From positions 115,011 through 179,010 of the forward strand of contig CADAYD010000008.1 in assembly GCA_902791985.1 (NCBI GenBank): a stretch of 64,000 bases of DNA. Direction: 5' to 3'. The stretch is from an uncultured bacterium (lineage in GTDB: Bacteria > Cyanobacteriota > Vampirovibrionia > Gastranaerophilales > Gastranaerophilaceae). Below, piece after piece: positions 1-8,361 of the stretch (its first letter is position 1; each line of letters opens with the position of its first letter). The translations under genes and the position numbers were made by a program. Below the pieces are notes generated by a model, which saw nothing but the letters and a program-made list of their open reading frames with translations, searched no databases and had not been told where the DNA came from.

Positions 1-86
1 TTTATATTTTATGTAAAGATGTTAAAAAAGACCTCAAAGAGTATTGTAACACGCACGAAATTGCAAAATGGGTCAATAAAGGGTAA
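1..86 (+). CDS. C-terminal end of an unidentified gene (cut by window edge)
   Basis: The reading frame starting at base 3 stays open to a TAA at 84-86 and ends in the peptide THEIAKWVNKG. It sits 17 bp before the ribosome binding site of the ACT-domain gene, so the two could be one operon. Another frame is also open to a TAA at 88-90, so the choice of frame is a judgement based on the more natural composition. No family can be named from 27 residues. Confidence 0.35.
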   Translation, partial: YILCKDVKKDLKEYCNTHEIAKWVNKG

Positions 87-103
87 ATAAAAGGAGAAGA
101 ACC

Positions 104-379
104 ATGAGTTCAAAAATATTTGTTACGGTTTCAGGGGTTGATAAGGTCGGAATAGTTGCAAAAGTTACAACTGTTTTAGCTCAGTATGAGGTTAATATAG
201 AAGACATAAAACAAACCTTGATGCAAGGACATTTTGTGATGTTTATGCTTTGTGACATTGAAAAATCTTCATATACTTTTAAAGAAATAAAAGAAGCAAT
301 TACAAAAACCGGCGCAGAAATGGGCATGGAAGTTTGGGTTCAGAAAAAAGAAATTTTTGATAATATGCACAATATTTAA
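104..379 (+). CDS. ACT domain protein (UPF0237-like)
   Basis: This 91-residue protein is a single small-molecule-binding ACT domain. The opening KIFVTVSGVDKVGIVAKVT and the following VNIEDIKQTLMQGHFVMFML are typical of the UPF0237/ACT_6 family, which often sits beside a UPF0210-type partner as a ligand sensor. A strong AAGGAGA ribosome binding site lies 7 nt before the ATG. The preceding open frame may be its operon partner. The 3' end overlaps the convergent acyltransferase gene by 4 bp. The ligand cannot be read from the sequence. Confidence 0.85.
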   Translation: MSSKIFVTVSGVDKVGIVAKVTTVLAQYEVNIEDIKQTLMQGHFVMFMLCDIEKSSYTFKEIKEAITKTGAEMGMEVWVQKKEIFDNMHNI

Positions 380-1131
380 CTGTAAATTTTTCTTCCTATT
401 TCTTTTGTCAATTCCGTTTTGAAAGTCACCTCATCCGGATATTTTTTGATAAATTCTTCAACATTAATTTCAGAAACATATGAAATATCGTATATTGTCG
501 GTTCGGAACCGGCTTCATAAAAGGGTTTATGACTCCGCAAAAAGTCAGAATTTGAATCAATTTTTAACGCTATAATATTTTTTTTAGACTTTAGTGCCAA
601 TAAAGATGCCCCACGTCTTATTTTTGGAGTTTCATTTTGTTTGTGACGACCACCCATCGGGAAAATAATAATATTCATCTCATTATCAAGAATCTCACAA
701 GCATCTGCCGTCCATTTTTCAGAATTTTGACCTTCAGGAATAAACAGTAACTTTACTATACCTCTAAAAAATGGATTTTTAGTGAGTTTTTGCGCCACAA
801 AACAAGTTGAATGAGGAATAATTGAAATTAAAATTACGATATCCAAAAAACTCGGGTGTGTTGAAACAATAATTTTATTCTTTATATTTTTTAGTTTTTC
901 AACATCTGCATTAATTTTAATAATTTTTGAAATTTTTAAAAGCAAAATCATAAAATACCAGCTTTTTTGTAACGTTTCAGAGTATTTTAGTTTATTAAAA
1001 TCTGTACTTTTAATAAAAATATTTTGGACAGGGAAAACAAAATACCTTATCACAAGTGCGCCAAGCCCAAATATAATAAAAAAAAGGCAAACAAGTAAAC
1101 TTCGTATTAATTTTATAAGATTCTTATTCAT
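376..1131 (-). CDS. Lysophospholipid acyltransferase family protein (LPLAT)
   Basis: About 251 residues with an N-terminal membrane helix (LLVCLFFIIFGLGALVI) and the LPLAT catalytic motif HPSFLD (HX4D), followed by FPMGGRHK in place of the usual FPEGTR block. The family moves acyl chains onto lysophospholipids or glycolipids at the inner membrane. In aryl polyene clusters a homologue is thought to attach the polyene to its lipid anchor. I place the start at the ATG at 1131, inside the end of the upstream gene, rather than the TTG 6 bp earlier; the overlap implies translational coupling. It forms a two-gene minus-strand operon with the chain-length-factor-like gene. The substrate is inferred only from context. 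Confidence 0.8.
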   Translation of the reverse strand: MNKNLIKLIRSLLVCLFFIIFGLGALVIRYFVFPVQNIFIKSTDFNKLKYSETLQKSWYFMILLLKISKIIKINADVEKLKNIKNKIIVSTHPSFLDIVILISIIPHSTCFVAQKLTKNPFFRGIVKLLFIPEGQNSEKWTADACEILDNEMNIIIFPMGGRHKQNETPKIRRGASLLALKSKKNIIALKIDSNSDFLRSHKPFYEAGSEPTIYDISYVSEINVEEFIKKYPDEVTFKTELTKEIGRKIYS

Positions 1132-1741
1132 AGTCAATTCTTTCCAGCTTAAAAAGATAAGATTTCAAATTTGCACTTTTTTTAGTGAAAATTTTAATAT
1201 AATCTTCAAAATTATCAAAAATTTTACCATTATTCTGATATTTTAATATATATTTTGGTGAATTTTTTATTAATTTTTTGTTTATAACAAATGAAAAAGA
1301 ATAAAAATTGTCATCTTTTTTATCAGCATAGCAAAATAATATTTTATTATATTTAGAAATCAAACATGATAACAATCCGGAAGAAATAGAATTGTGAAAA
1401 GCAGAAATCGCATTATAAGGAACGGATTTTTTTGAATTAAGTAAAAATACTCCGACAGGATAATTGTGTACAGACCCTGAAAATAAAGCAGGAGAAACTG
1501 CATCCGATGTTGAATATTGTTCAATTATTTTGACTAAACGTTCGACTTCCCCGTATTCAGACGCAAAAACAACGTATTCAATGTCATTATCCATACATTT
1601 ATTCATTGTATAGAACGCCGCTTTATCAAGACTACTAAGTCTGCGACGTACAAGTGAAGGAATAAAATCTAAATTCAAATCCGAGCTGTTTTTTACATAC
1701 TCAAATTTTTCAACATTAAATTCAATAATATTTGATTTCAT
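1124..1741 (-). CDS. Beta-ketoacyl synthase chain-length-factor-like protein (ApeC-type)
   Basis: 205 residues that look like the truncated ketosynthase-fold family Ketoacyl-synt_2 (PF13723). The block FIPSLVRRRLSSLDKAAF followed by VVFASEYGEVERLVKII is the family signature; the middle has FSGSVHNYPVGVF, and there is no catalytic Cys-His-His set. In aryl polyene synthases the homologue ApeC pairs with the ketosynthase ApeO as a non-catalytic chain-length partner. Here it is divergent from the ApeO-like gene with only 29 bp between start codons, a spacer holding AT-rich -10-like sequence, so both operons are probably controlled together. It is somewhat short for the family. Without a profile search the family call is good but not certain. 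Confidence 0.65.
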   Translation of the reverse strand: MKSNIIEFNVEKFEYVKNSSDLNLDFIPSLVRRRLSSLDKAAFYTMNKCMDNDIEYVVFASEYGEVERLVKIIEQYSTSDAVSPALFSGSVHNYPVGVFLLNSKKSVPYNAISAFHNSISSGLLSCLISKYNKILFCYADKKDDNFYSFSFVINKKLIKNSPKYILKYQNNGKIFDNFEDYIKIFTKKSANLKSYLFKLERIDYE

Positions 1742-1770
1742 GCTAACATTATATTATAAACGGAGCTAAT

Positions 1771-2904
1771 ATGACTATAACTATAACAAGTTATAACGCA
1801 CTGTGCAATTTGGGTAACAACATAGAGACCATTTATCAAAATGCCATTGAAGGAAACAACTCTCGATATGAGAATATTGACAATTTTTTGCCGAATACAA
1901 TTCTTCACGCAGGAATAATTAGCTCTGATTTACCTGAAATTAAGGATGAAAATTTTAATATTCGCGCAAACAAAATTTTATTAAAAAATCTTGAACTTTT
2001 AAAAAAAAATATTGAACAAATTAAGAATAAATATTCATCCGATAAAATCGGAATTGTATGTGCATCAACAAATTCCGGAGTTCAAGAATATGAAAAATCG
2101 AAAAATCCAAACCATTATGAGCTTGGAAACAGTGCGGATTTTCTTCGCAAATATCTCAAGTTAAATGGTTTTTACTCCACAGTTTCAACAGCATGTTCAT
2201 CCGGAATAAAAGCCTTTTCTTTAGCCAGAGATTTACTTAATAACAATGTCTGCGATGCTGTAATTGTTGCCTGTGTTGACACACTATCGAAAGTCCCTGC
2301 ATTTGGGTTTAATTCATTAGAAGTGCTCTCTGATAAAACCTCAACTCCTTTCAGTAAAAATCGACTCGGAATGAATATATCAGAAGCAAGCACAATATTT
2401 ATTTTAGAAAAAAATGTACAAGGGATAGAAATTCTTGGGATTGGAGAAAGTACAGATATATATCATCCAACTACTCCTGATCCTAAAGGAAAAGAGGCCA
2501 CAAACGCAATAAATCAAGCACTTAAAGAAGCCAAATTAATACCTGAAGATATAGATTATATAAACGCTCACGGAACAGGTACTATAGCAAATGATATTAT
2601 GGAAGCAAATGCTATTTGGGATGTTTTTAAAGATAAAGTTCCGATTAGTTCTACAAAACCTTTGACAGGTCACTGTCTTGGAGCAGCTGCCGGAATAGAA
2701 ATTGCTCTTTGCACAAAATTGATTGACAATTTTGACGGAAGATTATATCCTAACATTCCTTATGATAATTTTGATAATTCTTTGCCCAAAATAAATCTTG
2801 TATCAAAAGATGCAACTTATAAGAAATGCAATATTTGTATGTGTAATTCTTTCGGATTCGGAGGAACAAATGCCATAATTATTTTAGGGAAAAATTATGA
2901 ATAA
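1771..2904 (+). CDS. Beta-ketoacyl-ACP synthase, ApeO-like
   Basis: 377 residues with the full thiolase-fold active site: Cys142 in VSTACSSGIKA, His267 in NAHGTGT and His301 in LTGHCLGAAAG. It condenses acyl chains with malonyl-ACP. Its position as first gene of a run KS-dehydratase-ketoreductase-KS, with a chain-length-factor-like gene divergent beside it, matches the apeO-P-Q-R order of aryl polyene clusters. CGGAGC lies just upstream of the ATG as ribosome binding site, and the 3' end overlaps the dehydratase gene by 8 bp. The alternative is an accessory FabF of fatty acid synthesis, but the neighbourhood argues against that. Confidence 0.85.
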   Translation: MTITITSYNALCNLGNNIETIYQNAIEGNNSRYENIDNFLPNTILHAGIISSDLPEIKDENFNIRANKILLKNLELLKKNIEQIKNKYSSDKIGIVCASTNSGVQEYEKSKNPNHYELGNSADFLRKYLKLNGFYSTVSTACSSGIKAFSLARDLLNNNVCDAVIVACVDTLSKVPAFGFNSLEVLSDKTSTPFSKNRLGMNISEASTIFILEKNVQGIEILGIGESTDIYHPTTPDPKGKEATNAINQALKEAKLIPEDIDYINAHGTGTIANDIMEANAIWDVFKDKVPISSTKPLTGHCLGAAAGIEIALCTKLIDNFDGRLYPNIPYDNFDNSLPKINLVSKDATYKKCNICMCNSFGFGGTNAIIILGKNYE

Positions 2905-3352
2905 TAAAGAGTATTTATCAAAAATTTTACCGCACAAAGAACCTATGATATTAATTGACGATATTATAGACTATTCAATTGAAGAACAATGGCTGAAGTC
3001 TTGTGTTACCATCGTTCAAGATTGTATGTTTTTTTCAAAAGAACTAAATGGAGTAGACTCTGCCGTAGGCATTGAATACATGGCACAAACAATCGGATGC
3101 TATGCCTATTTTAAGAAAAAAAAGCAGAAACCTCAAATAGGATTTTTGCTGGGGACAAGACTATACAATAATTCCATAAAGAAATTCGAATTGGGTAAAA
3201 CTTATTATATTTTAGTAAAAGAAATATTTGTTGCAGAAATATACTCTTTTGAATGTTTCATTTATAATGATAAAGATGAAGAAGTTGCAAGTGCAACAAT
3301 AAGTGTATATCAAAATGAAGAAGAAGATATGAAGGGGATACTTAATGGTTAA
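2897..3352 (+). CDS. Hotdog-fold 3-hydroxyacyl-ACP dehydratase, ApeP-like
   Basis: 151 residues starting with YLSKILPHKEPMILIDDIID, the LPHxxPMxxID signature of the ApeP/FabZ-like hotdog family, where the His serves in dehydration of 3-hydroxyacyl-ACP. A second block, VGIEYMAQTIGCYAYF, corresponds to the central helix with the acidic residue. In aryl polyene synthases ApeP works with ApeI, and no second dehydratase is visible here. The start overlaps the upstream ketosynthase by 8 bp and the end overlaps the ketoreductase by 8 bp, so all are likely translated as a unit. Confidence 0.8.
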   Translation: MNNKEYLSKILPHKEPMILIDDIIDYSIEEQWLKSCVTIVQDCMFFSKELNGVDSAVGIEYMAQTIGCYAYFKKKKQKPQIGFLLGTRLYNNSIKKFELGKTYYILVKEIFVAEIYSFECFIYNDKDEEVASATISVYQNEEEDMKGILNG

Positions 3353-4067
3353 AACGGTTATTATTACGGGTTCAAGCAGAGGCATAGGCAGAGAAACAGC
3401 AATTTATCTGGCAAAAAACGGTTTTGATATTGTGCTGCATTGTAATAAAAATACCCAAAAAGCGCTTGAAGTAAAAGAAATAATTGAGCAACTGGGACAA
3501 AATGCACGAGTTTTACAATTTGATGTTTCTGACAGAGAACAAACAAAAGAAGTATTATTAAAAGATATTGAACAAAACGGAATGTATTACGGAGTAGTTG
3601 CCAATGCAGGTATTACTGCAGACAATTTATTTCCTGCTATGGATGATGACCAGTGGGACAGAGTTATAAATACAAACCTAAACGGATTTTACAATACTAT
3701 AAAACCTTTGATAATGCCTATGATACAGCAAAGACAAGGTAGAATAGTTGCACTTTCATCAGTATCAGGACTTGCAGGGAACAAAGGTCAGGTGAATTAC
3801 AGTGCATCAAAAGCCGCAGTTATAGGTGCAGTTAAATCTTTAAGTAAAGAAATTGCGAGACGCAATATCACTGTCAATTGTATTGCTCCGGGAATGATTG
3901 AATCTGATATGACTTCAGAAATTCCATTTGATATTATAAAGGATATTATCCCTATGCGCAGAATTGGTACCGCAAAAGAAGTTGCAAGCGCAATCAATTA
4001 CCTATTCAGCGAAGATGCATCATATATTACAGGTCAGGTCATTTCTATAAACGGAGGAATGTATTAA
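3345..4067 (+). CDS. 3-oxoacyl-ACP reductase (FabG/ApeQ-like SDR)
   Basis: 240-residue classical short-chain dehydrogenase. The NADPH-binding motif TGSSRGIG is near the N-terminus, NAG is in the middle, and the catalytic set is Ser in SSVSG with Tyr152 and Lys156 in YSASK. The C-terminal GQVISINGG is typical of FabG. It reduces the beta-keto group made by the flanking ketosynthases. Stop and start of the next gene overlap as TAATG, indicating coupling. By position it equals ApeQ. FabG of housekeeping fatty acid synthesis is the alternative, but no fabD, acpP or fabH is nearby. Confidence 0.88.
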   Translation: MVKTVIITGSSRGIGRETAIYLAKNGFDIVLHCNKNTQKALEVKEIIEQLGQNARVLQFDVSDREQTKEVLLKDIEQNGMYYGVVANAGITADNLFPAMDDDQWDRVINTNLNGFYNTIKPLIMPMIQQRQGRIVALSSVSGLAGNKGQVNYSASKAAVIGAVKSLSKEIARRNITVNCIAPGMIESDMTSEIPFDIIKDIIPMRRIGTAKEVASAINYLFSEDASYITGQVISINGGMY

Positions 4068-5293
4068 TGACTAAAAGAGTTGTAATAACAGGAATGGCAC
4101 TAATTAGTCCTCTTGGCTCAACTTTGGATAGTGCCTACGAAAGACTACAGACTCTTGAAAATTGTATTGAATACGACGAAAATCTTAAACAATATAACGG
4201 ATTGCATACAAGATTATGTGCCAGAGTAAAAGATTTTGTACAACCGGAAGATTTCACACGTAAAGTAACACGAACAATGGGTGAAATTGCTATAATGGCA
4301 GTAGCAAGCGCAAAGCAAGCACTTAAAGATGCCGGATTACTTGATAACCAGATAATTACAAACGGTCAAACAGGAGTAAGTTACGGTTCTTGCAACGGCT
4401 CTATGGATGCTATTATGGGTTTTTACTCAATGTGTGTTGATCATGAAATTAAAAAACTTAACTCCGGTTCTTATGTGCAAATGATGTCACATACAGCTGC
4501 TGTTAATATTTCACTTTATTTCAAAACCCATGGCAGATTGATTCCAACTTCATCGGCCTGCACATCAGGTTCTATGGGGATAGGTTATGCTTATGAAGCA
4601 ATAAAATCAGGATTACAGACTGTAATGATTGCAGGCGGATCAGATGAATACAGCCCTAGCAATATCGGAGTTTTTGATACATTATTTGCAACAAGTGTTA
4701 AAAATAATACCCCCCAATTGACTCCCTCACCTTTTGATAAAGACAGAGACGGACTTGTAATCGGAGAGGGTGCAGCAACATTAATTCTGGAAGAATACGA
4801 ACACGCAAAAGCACGCGGGGCAAAGATTTATGCTGAAATTATCGGTTTTGCAACAAATACAGACGGAACACATATTACAAATCCCAATTCTGAAATGATG
4901 GCCGAAGTTATGAAGCAATCGCTTGAAAGCGCAAATTTAGTTCCGAGCCAAATCGGGTACATAAATGCTCACGGAACAGGTACAATTAATGGTGATATTG
5001 CAGAATCTCAAGCTACACACAAAATTTTTGGTGCTGAAACCCCGATAAGTTCACTAAAAAGTTACACCGGACATACATTGGGAGCATGCGGGGCAATAGA
5101 AGCAATTATGAGTATTTTAATGATGAACAATGAATGGTTCTGTCCAACGTTAAATCTTAAAAATATCGACCCTAATTGTGCAAAATTGGATTATATAATG
5201 AATGAACCACGAGCAATTAAAACAGAATACATCATGACAAATAACTTTGCATTTGGTGGAATAAACACATCACTCATTCTAAAAAGGGTCTAA
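4067..5293 (+). CDS. Beta-ketoacyl-ACP synthase II-type, ApeR-like
   Basis: 408 residues, FabF length, with an intact active site: Cys165 in TSSACTSGSMG, His302 in NAHGTGT and His336 in YTGHTLGACG. It carries out decarboxylative condensation in elongation or initiation of the chain. It is the second complete ketosynthase of the cluster and sits last of the KS-DH-KR-KS block, as ApeR does. It overlaps the ketoreductase stop by one base and abuts the phosphopantetheinyl transferase start, so it is in the same operon. Which ketosynthase starts and which elongates cannot be decided from sequence. Confidence 0.85.
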   Translation: MTKRVVITGMALISPLGSTLDSAYERLQTLENCIEYDENLKQYNGLHTRLCARVKDFVQPEDFTRKVTRTMGEIAIMAVASAKQALKDAGLLDNQIITNGQTGVSYGSCNGSMDAIMGFYSMCVDHEIKKLNSGSYVQMMSHTAAVNISLYFKTHGRLIPTSSACTSGSMGIGYAYEAIKSGLQTVMIAGGSDEYSPSNIGVFDTLFATSVKNNTPQLTPSPFDKDRDGLVIGEGAATLILEEYEHAKARGAKIYAEIIGFATNTDGTHITNPNSEMMAEVMKQSLESANLVPSQIGYINAHGTGTINGDIAESQATHKIFGAETPISSLKSYTGHTLGACGAIEAIMSILMMNNEWFCPTLNLKNIDPNCAKLDYIMNEPRAIKTEYIMTNNFAFGGINTSLILKRV

Positions 5294-5815
5294 ATGAATA
5301 TTTTTTACATTGATATTGAAAAATTTAAAGATAACCATACTAAAGAAACATTATGCGAATATTGCGATAGGGATTTTGCAAGTGAAAAAAGATATTGGGA
5401 ATATACAACCGGCAGATATTTGATAAAAAATATTGCAAAAAAAATATATAAAATTAGTAATGTACAAATAATTACAGATGAAAACGGCAAACCGCAATTT
5501 AAGGATGCCGATTTGAAATTTAGTTTGTCACATTCAAAACGATATGTTATAGCAAACTTTGATAATAACATTTGCGGAATTGATATTGAATATATTAAAG
5601 AACGTGATTTTGAAAAATTATCGCAACATTACAATAAAATCTTTAAAAATGCCGATGATTTTTATAAATTTTGGACACTAAAGGAAGCCTCATACAAACA
5701 AAACAGTCCTGTTAATGATTACTATACAACCGTTTTTAAGGGTAATTACTATTTGACAGTAACATCAGAAAAAATTTTTGATAAATCTATTGAAATTATT
5801 GAATATACATTATAA
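5294..5815 (+). CDS. 4'-phosphopantetheinyl transferase (Sfp/HetI type)
   Basis: 173 residues carrying the two Mg/CoA-binding signatures of the Sfp family: GIDIE near residue 96 and FWTLKEASYKQ near residue 126. It transfers phosphopantetheine from CoA to a Ser on an acyl carrier protein, activating it. At 173 residues it is shorter than Sfp (about 220), mainly at the N-terminus. It starts directly after the ketosynthase stop, so it belongs to the polyketide operon. This is notable because no carrier protein is encoded in the visible part. The 3' end overlaps the convergent autotransporter remnant by 6 bp. Confidence 0.85.
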   Translation: MNIFYIDIEKFKDNHTKETLCEYCDRDFASEKRYWEYTTGRYLIKNIAKKIYKISNVQIITDENGKPQFKDADLKFSLSHSKRYVIANFDNNICGIDIEYIKERDFEKLSQHYNKIFKNADDFYKFWTLKEASYKQNSPVNDYYTTVFKGNYYLTVTSEKIFDKSIEIIEYTL

Positions 5816-6442
5816 TTTATCAACATATGCTTGTATTTTAGTTCTGGTAGTATTATAAAGATGGTTCTTTTCGTAATCCGACAGACTTTTTATCACTTTT
5901 TTATTTGAATCTTGAGCAACATTAACAGAAGAAGATTTATTCATAGCATCAAGTAATCTTCTGAAGAAAGATTTTTTATTAGTATTTTGTGCCTTTTGAG
6001 ATTGTTTATTTTCAACTTTAGCAGCTTCAGACTTTCCTTTTGTTGTTTTAACAACATTTTTTTGTTCTTGAACGGATACCTTACCTGAAGTTATCTGTTT
6101 TATTTCTTTGATATTTTGCGGATTGTCATTTGAGCCTTTACCTATTGTCCACCTGAATCCTGCAGACAAAGCAACACCGTTTCTACCGCCGCTTCGTGCC
6201 ATAGCCTGTAAAAATCCTGTAAATCTATCACCCCAGCGTTTTTGTAATCCTAATCCATACTGGAAGTACGGAGCAACAGTCATTTGAGGGAGGGCAATGT
6301 CCTCTGCAGTATATCTCGTTTTGTCAATAGTATTCCATACCATTCTGATACTTGCATAAGGCTGCCATCCACCTTTTAAATTCCCAATCAATTTAAGACC
6401 GGGGGCGATTTGAATACCATTCAGGGATTTGCCATTAATACT
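5810..6442 (-). pseudogene. C-terminal remnant of an outer-membrane autotransporter-type beta-barrel
   Basis: The open frame runs from just after a TGA at 6443-6445 to the stop at 5810 with no ATG near its 5' end. Its first residues (GIQIAPGLKL, GWQPYASIRMVWN, APYFQYGLGLQKRWGDRFTGF, GVALSAGFRWTIG) are alternating strands typical of the last part of an autotransporter or OmpA-like barrel. The barrel is followed by a Lys/Gln/Ser-rich tail of about 110 residues, which is unusual because such barrels normally end in an aromatic residue. The upstream 150 bp does not supply the missing barrel, so this is a truncated gene. A TTG at 6391 could start a short product, but a functional protein is unlikely. 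Confidence 0.6.
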
Positions 6443-6505
6443 TCAATTTCCAAATTTACAAAAATTTAATTTACGGTTAACAATAGGGAAATTCGTATAA
6501 ATACA

Positions 6506-6533
6506 TTGATTTTAGCACATTTTATGCTACAAT
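6506..6533 (+). promoter_or_regulatory. Promoter of the WcbI-like gene, probably leaderless
   Basis: TTGATT (6506-6511), a 16-nt spacer and TACAAT (6528-6533). The ATG at 6540 lies only 6 nt after the -10 box, so transcription should start at or next to the start codon. There is no ribosome binding site. Confidence 0.55.
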
Positions 6534-6539
6534 TTTTTT

Positions 6540-7739
6540 ATGAAAATGATAATATATTGCGTTGGCTGCAATTACAATGATTATAAAATAGTTAATTTTT
6601 TAATCAACGAAAAACGAGAAGATGTTCTCTCAATTGTAACACATAATGCCACAAATGTAACAAATTTTAGAAATATACCGGTTTTAACATTTGATAAATT
6701 CAAAGAATTTCTTCAAGAAAAGGATAAAAAAGATTTTAAAATTATTATATTTTATAATACACTCACAGAATACAACATTGCTTCATCCTGTTTACAAAAA
6801 CTAGAATTAATTGAATTTGAAAATTATATACAGTACAACTTATTTAATAAAAAACTGGCAATATATTGGGGAAATTGCCATGCAATGATTACAGCACAAT
6901 TGCTAAGTTCTAATCCGGAGTTTAATAAGATTTATTCATTTTATAATACTCAGAATTTATGGGATTGTACTGAAAAAAATATTAACTACCACGCATTGAA
7001 AAATTGTGAATTAGTTATATATCAAGATATACGTGAGAATAACAGTATAGGCCCGTTTGCATCTTCTGAAAATATGAAAAAATATCTGCAAGAAGATTGC
7101 CAACTAATAAAAATACCAAACATTTACGGTTATTCCAAATTCTTCTACCCTCAGACAGAACCAAATGCGAGAACCGCCGTAAATACGGCTTTTTATATGG
7201 ATAACAAATGGTGGCTCTGGTACAGAGATAAATTTATTGATGAATATATTGAAAATAATCCGAATTATTCCTTAGAAGCACTGATAGAACATTTAAAAAA
7301 CAGGGAAATAGATACTCAATATTTGGATGAACAAATCCGTCTTTTCTGGGAGAAAATTTCTAGAATGGATGAACAATGCCACGTTAAAATAAAAGATTTT
7401 ATAATTAAAAATTTCCACGACAAGCAGCTGTTTATAGATATTGAACATCCGAATTTTATTCTCCTTGAAGAATATGCAAGACAAATTTGTTCTATTTTGG
7501 GCATTAATTGTGATATTTTTTCAGAAAAAAATTGCGCACTTTATGGACATTCAATTCCCATTTACCCGCAAGTAAAAAAATATTTTAATTTAAAATGGGA
7601 TGATATTTGTTGTAAACAATATAAAACTAAAGAATCCTTAACAGGAGCTATGATTGATTTTGACGAATATGTTAAACAGTACTGTAAAATCCATAAATAT
7701 TGCTCAGAATTTAATAATCAGGAATTGAAATTAAATTAA
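6540..7739 (+). CDS. WcbI-like polysaccharide biosynthesis protein
   Basis: 399 residues. The centre holds the motif AIYWGNCHAMITAQLL, resembling the GNCQ motif of the capsule biosynthesis enzyme WcbI (PF18588). The first 100 residues look like a small Rossmann-like region (MIIYCVGCNYNDYKIV). WcbI proteins are thought to act as acyl/acetyl transferases on capsular or surface glycans in the cytoplasm. The C-terminal part (IDIEHPNFILLEEYA, YPQVKKYFNLKW) resembles regions found in sulfo- or acetyltransferase-like glycan enzymes. It is monocistronic with its own promoter. It has no glycosyltransferase partners nearby, so its substrate is unknown. Confidence 0.6.
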   Translation: MKMIIYCVGCNYNDYKIVNFLINEKREDVLSIVTHNATNVTNFRNIPVLTFDKFKEFLQEKDKKDFKIIIFYNTLTEYNIASSCLQKLELIEFENYIQYNLFNKKLAIYWGNCHAMITAQLLSSNPEFNKIYSFYNTQNLWDCTEKNINYHALKNCELVIYQDIRENNSIGPFASSENMKKYLQEDCQLIKIPNIYGYSKFFYPQTEPNARTAVNTAFYMDNKWWLWYRDKFIDEYIENNPNYSLEALIEHLKNREIDTQYLDEQIRLFWEKISRMDEQCHVKIKDFIIKNFHDKQLFIDIEHPNFILLEEYARQICSILGINCDIFSEKNCALYGHSIPIYPQVKKYFNLKWDDICCKQYKTKESLTGAMIDFDEYVKQYCKIHKYCSEFNNQELKLN

Positions 7740-8361
7740 TAATTTTGTTGTTGTAAAAGAATAGTTGTAAAGACACACTCCAGATGATTATTTGTAACAG
7801 ATATAACTATCTATTATAATTCTTTGGTATTCAGATTTAAAGACCGCTTCACATTCGTACATAAATTCCTGTACAAATTTTTTGACTGAAATGTAGTAAT
7901 AATAAGAAAGTAATTTTTGTATATTAAAAAAATATAAGTCTGTATTACTTTATATGATTGCTTTTGAGTCCTGTTTAGAAATTTGTCAAAAAAAATACGA
8001 AGAAATATTAAGCGATATTGACAGATTTTTTGTTTCTATATAATAGGTGTAATTTATTAGAAATTTCTTTATCTTTCAATAAAACTTATTATATTTTTTA
8101 TGCAACCAATTTTAAACCTTTAATTTTTGGCGTGGGAGAAATTTCCCAACGAAAACCCAATAAAATCGTTATATAAAAAATAAAAAAATTCCTTTTAAAA
8201 TATTGTCAATAGCATAATTAAGCCATTTTTCAAAATTGGGGAAAAGTTTATGTAGAAATGTTAACAAGTTTTATCTCATCTTACATATTGCTTTTATTCC
8301 CTAACCATAAACTAACAATTTCGTTTTAGCATTTATATTAGAACAGTTTAATTTATAAAAA
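7740..8361. other. Gene-free stretch between WcbI-like and TolC-like genes
   Basis: About 620 bp without a convincing coding frame. It contains a TTGACT at 7882 with AT-rich sequence about 17 bp later, a 30-codon open frame at 7953-8042 with no ribosome binding site, and a small hairpin around TGGGAGAAATTTCCCA near 8131. I see no tRNA, repeat or obvious terminator with a U-tract. Confidence 0.5.

Noticed and set aside
7953..8042. 30-codon open frame in the gene-free stretch before the TolC-like gene
   Set aside because: No ribosome binding site, no resemblance to known small proteins, composition no better than chance in AT-rich DNA.
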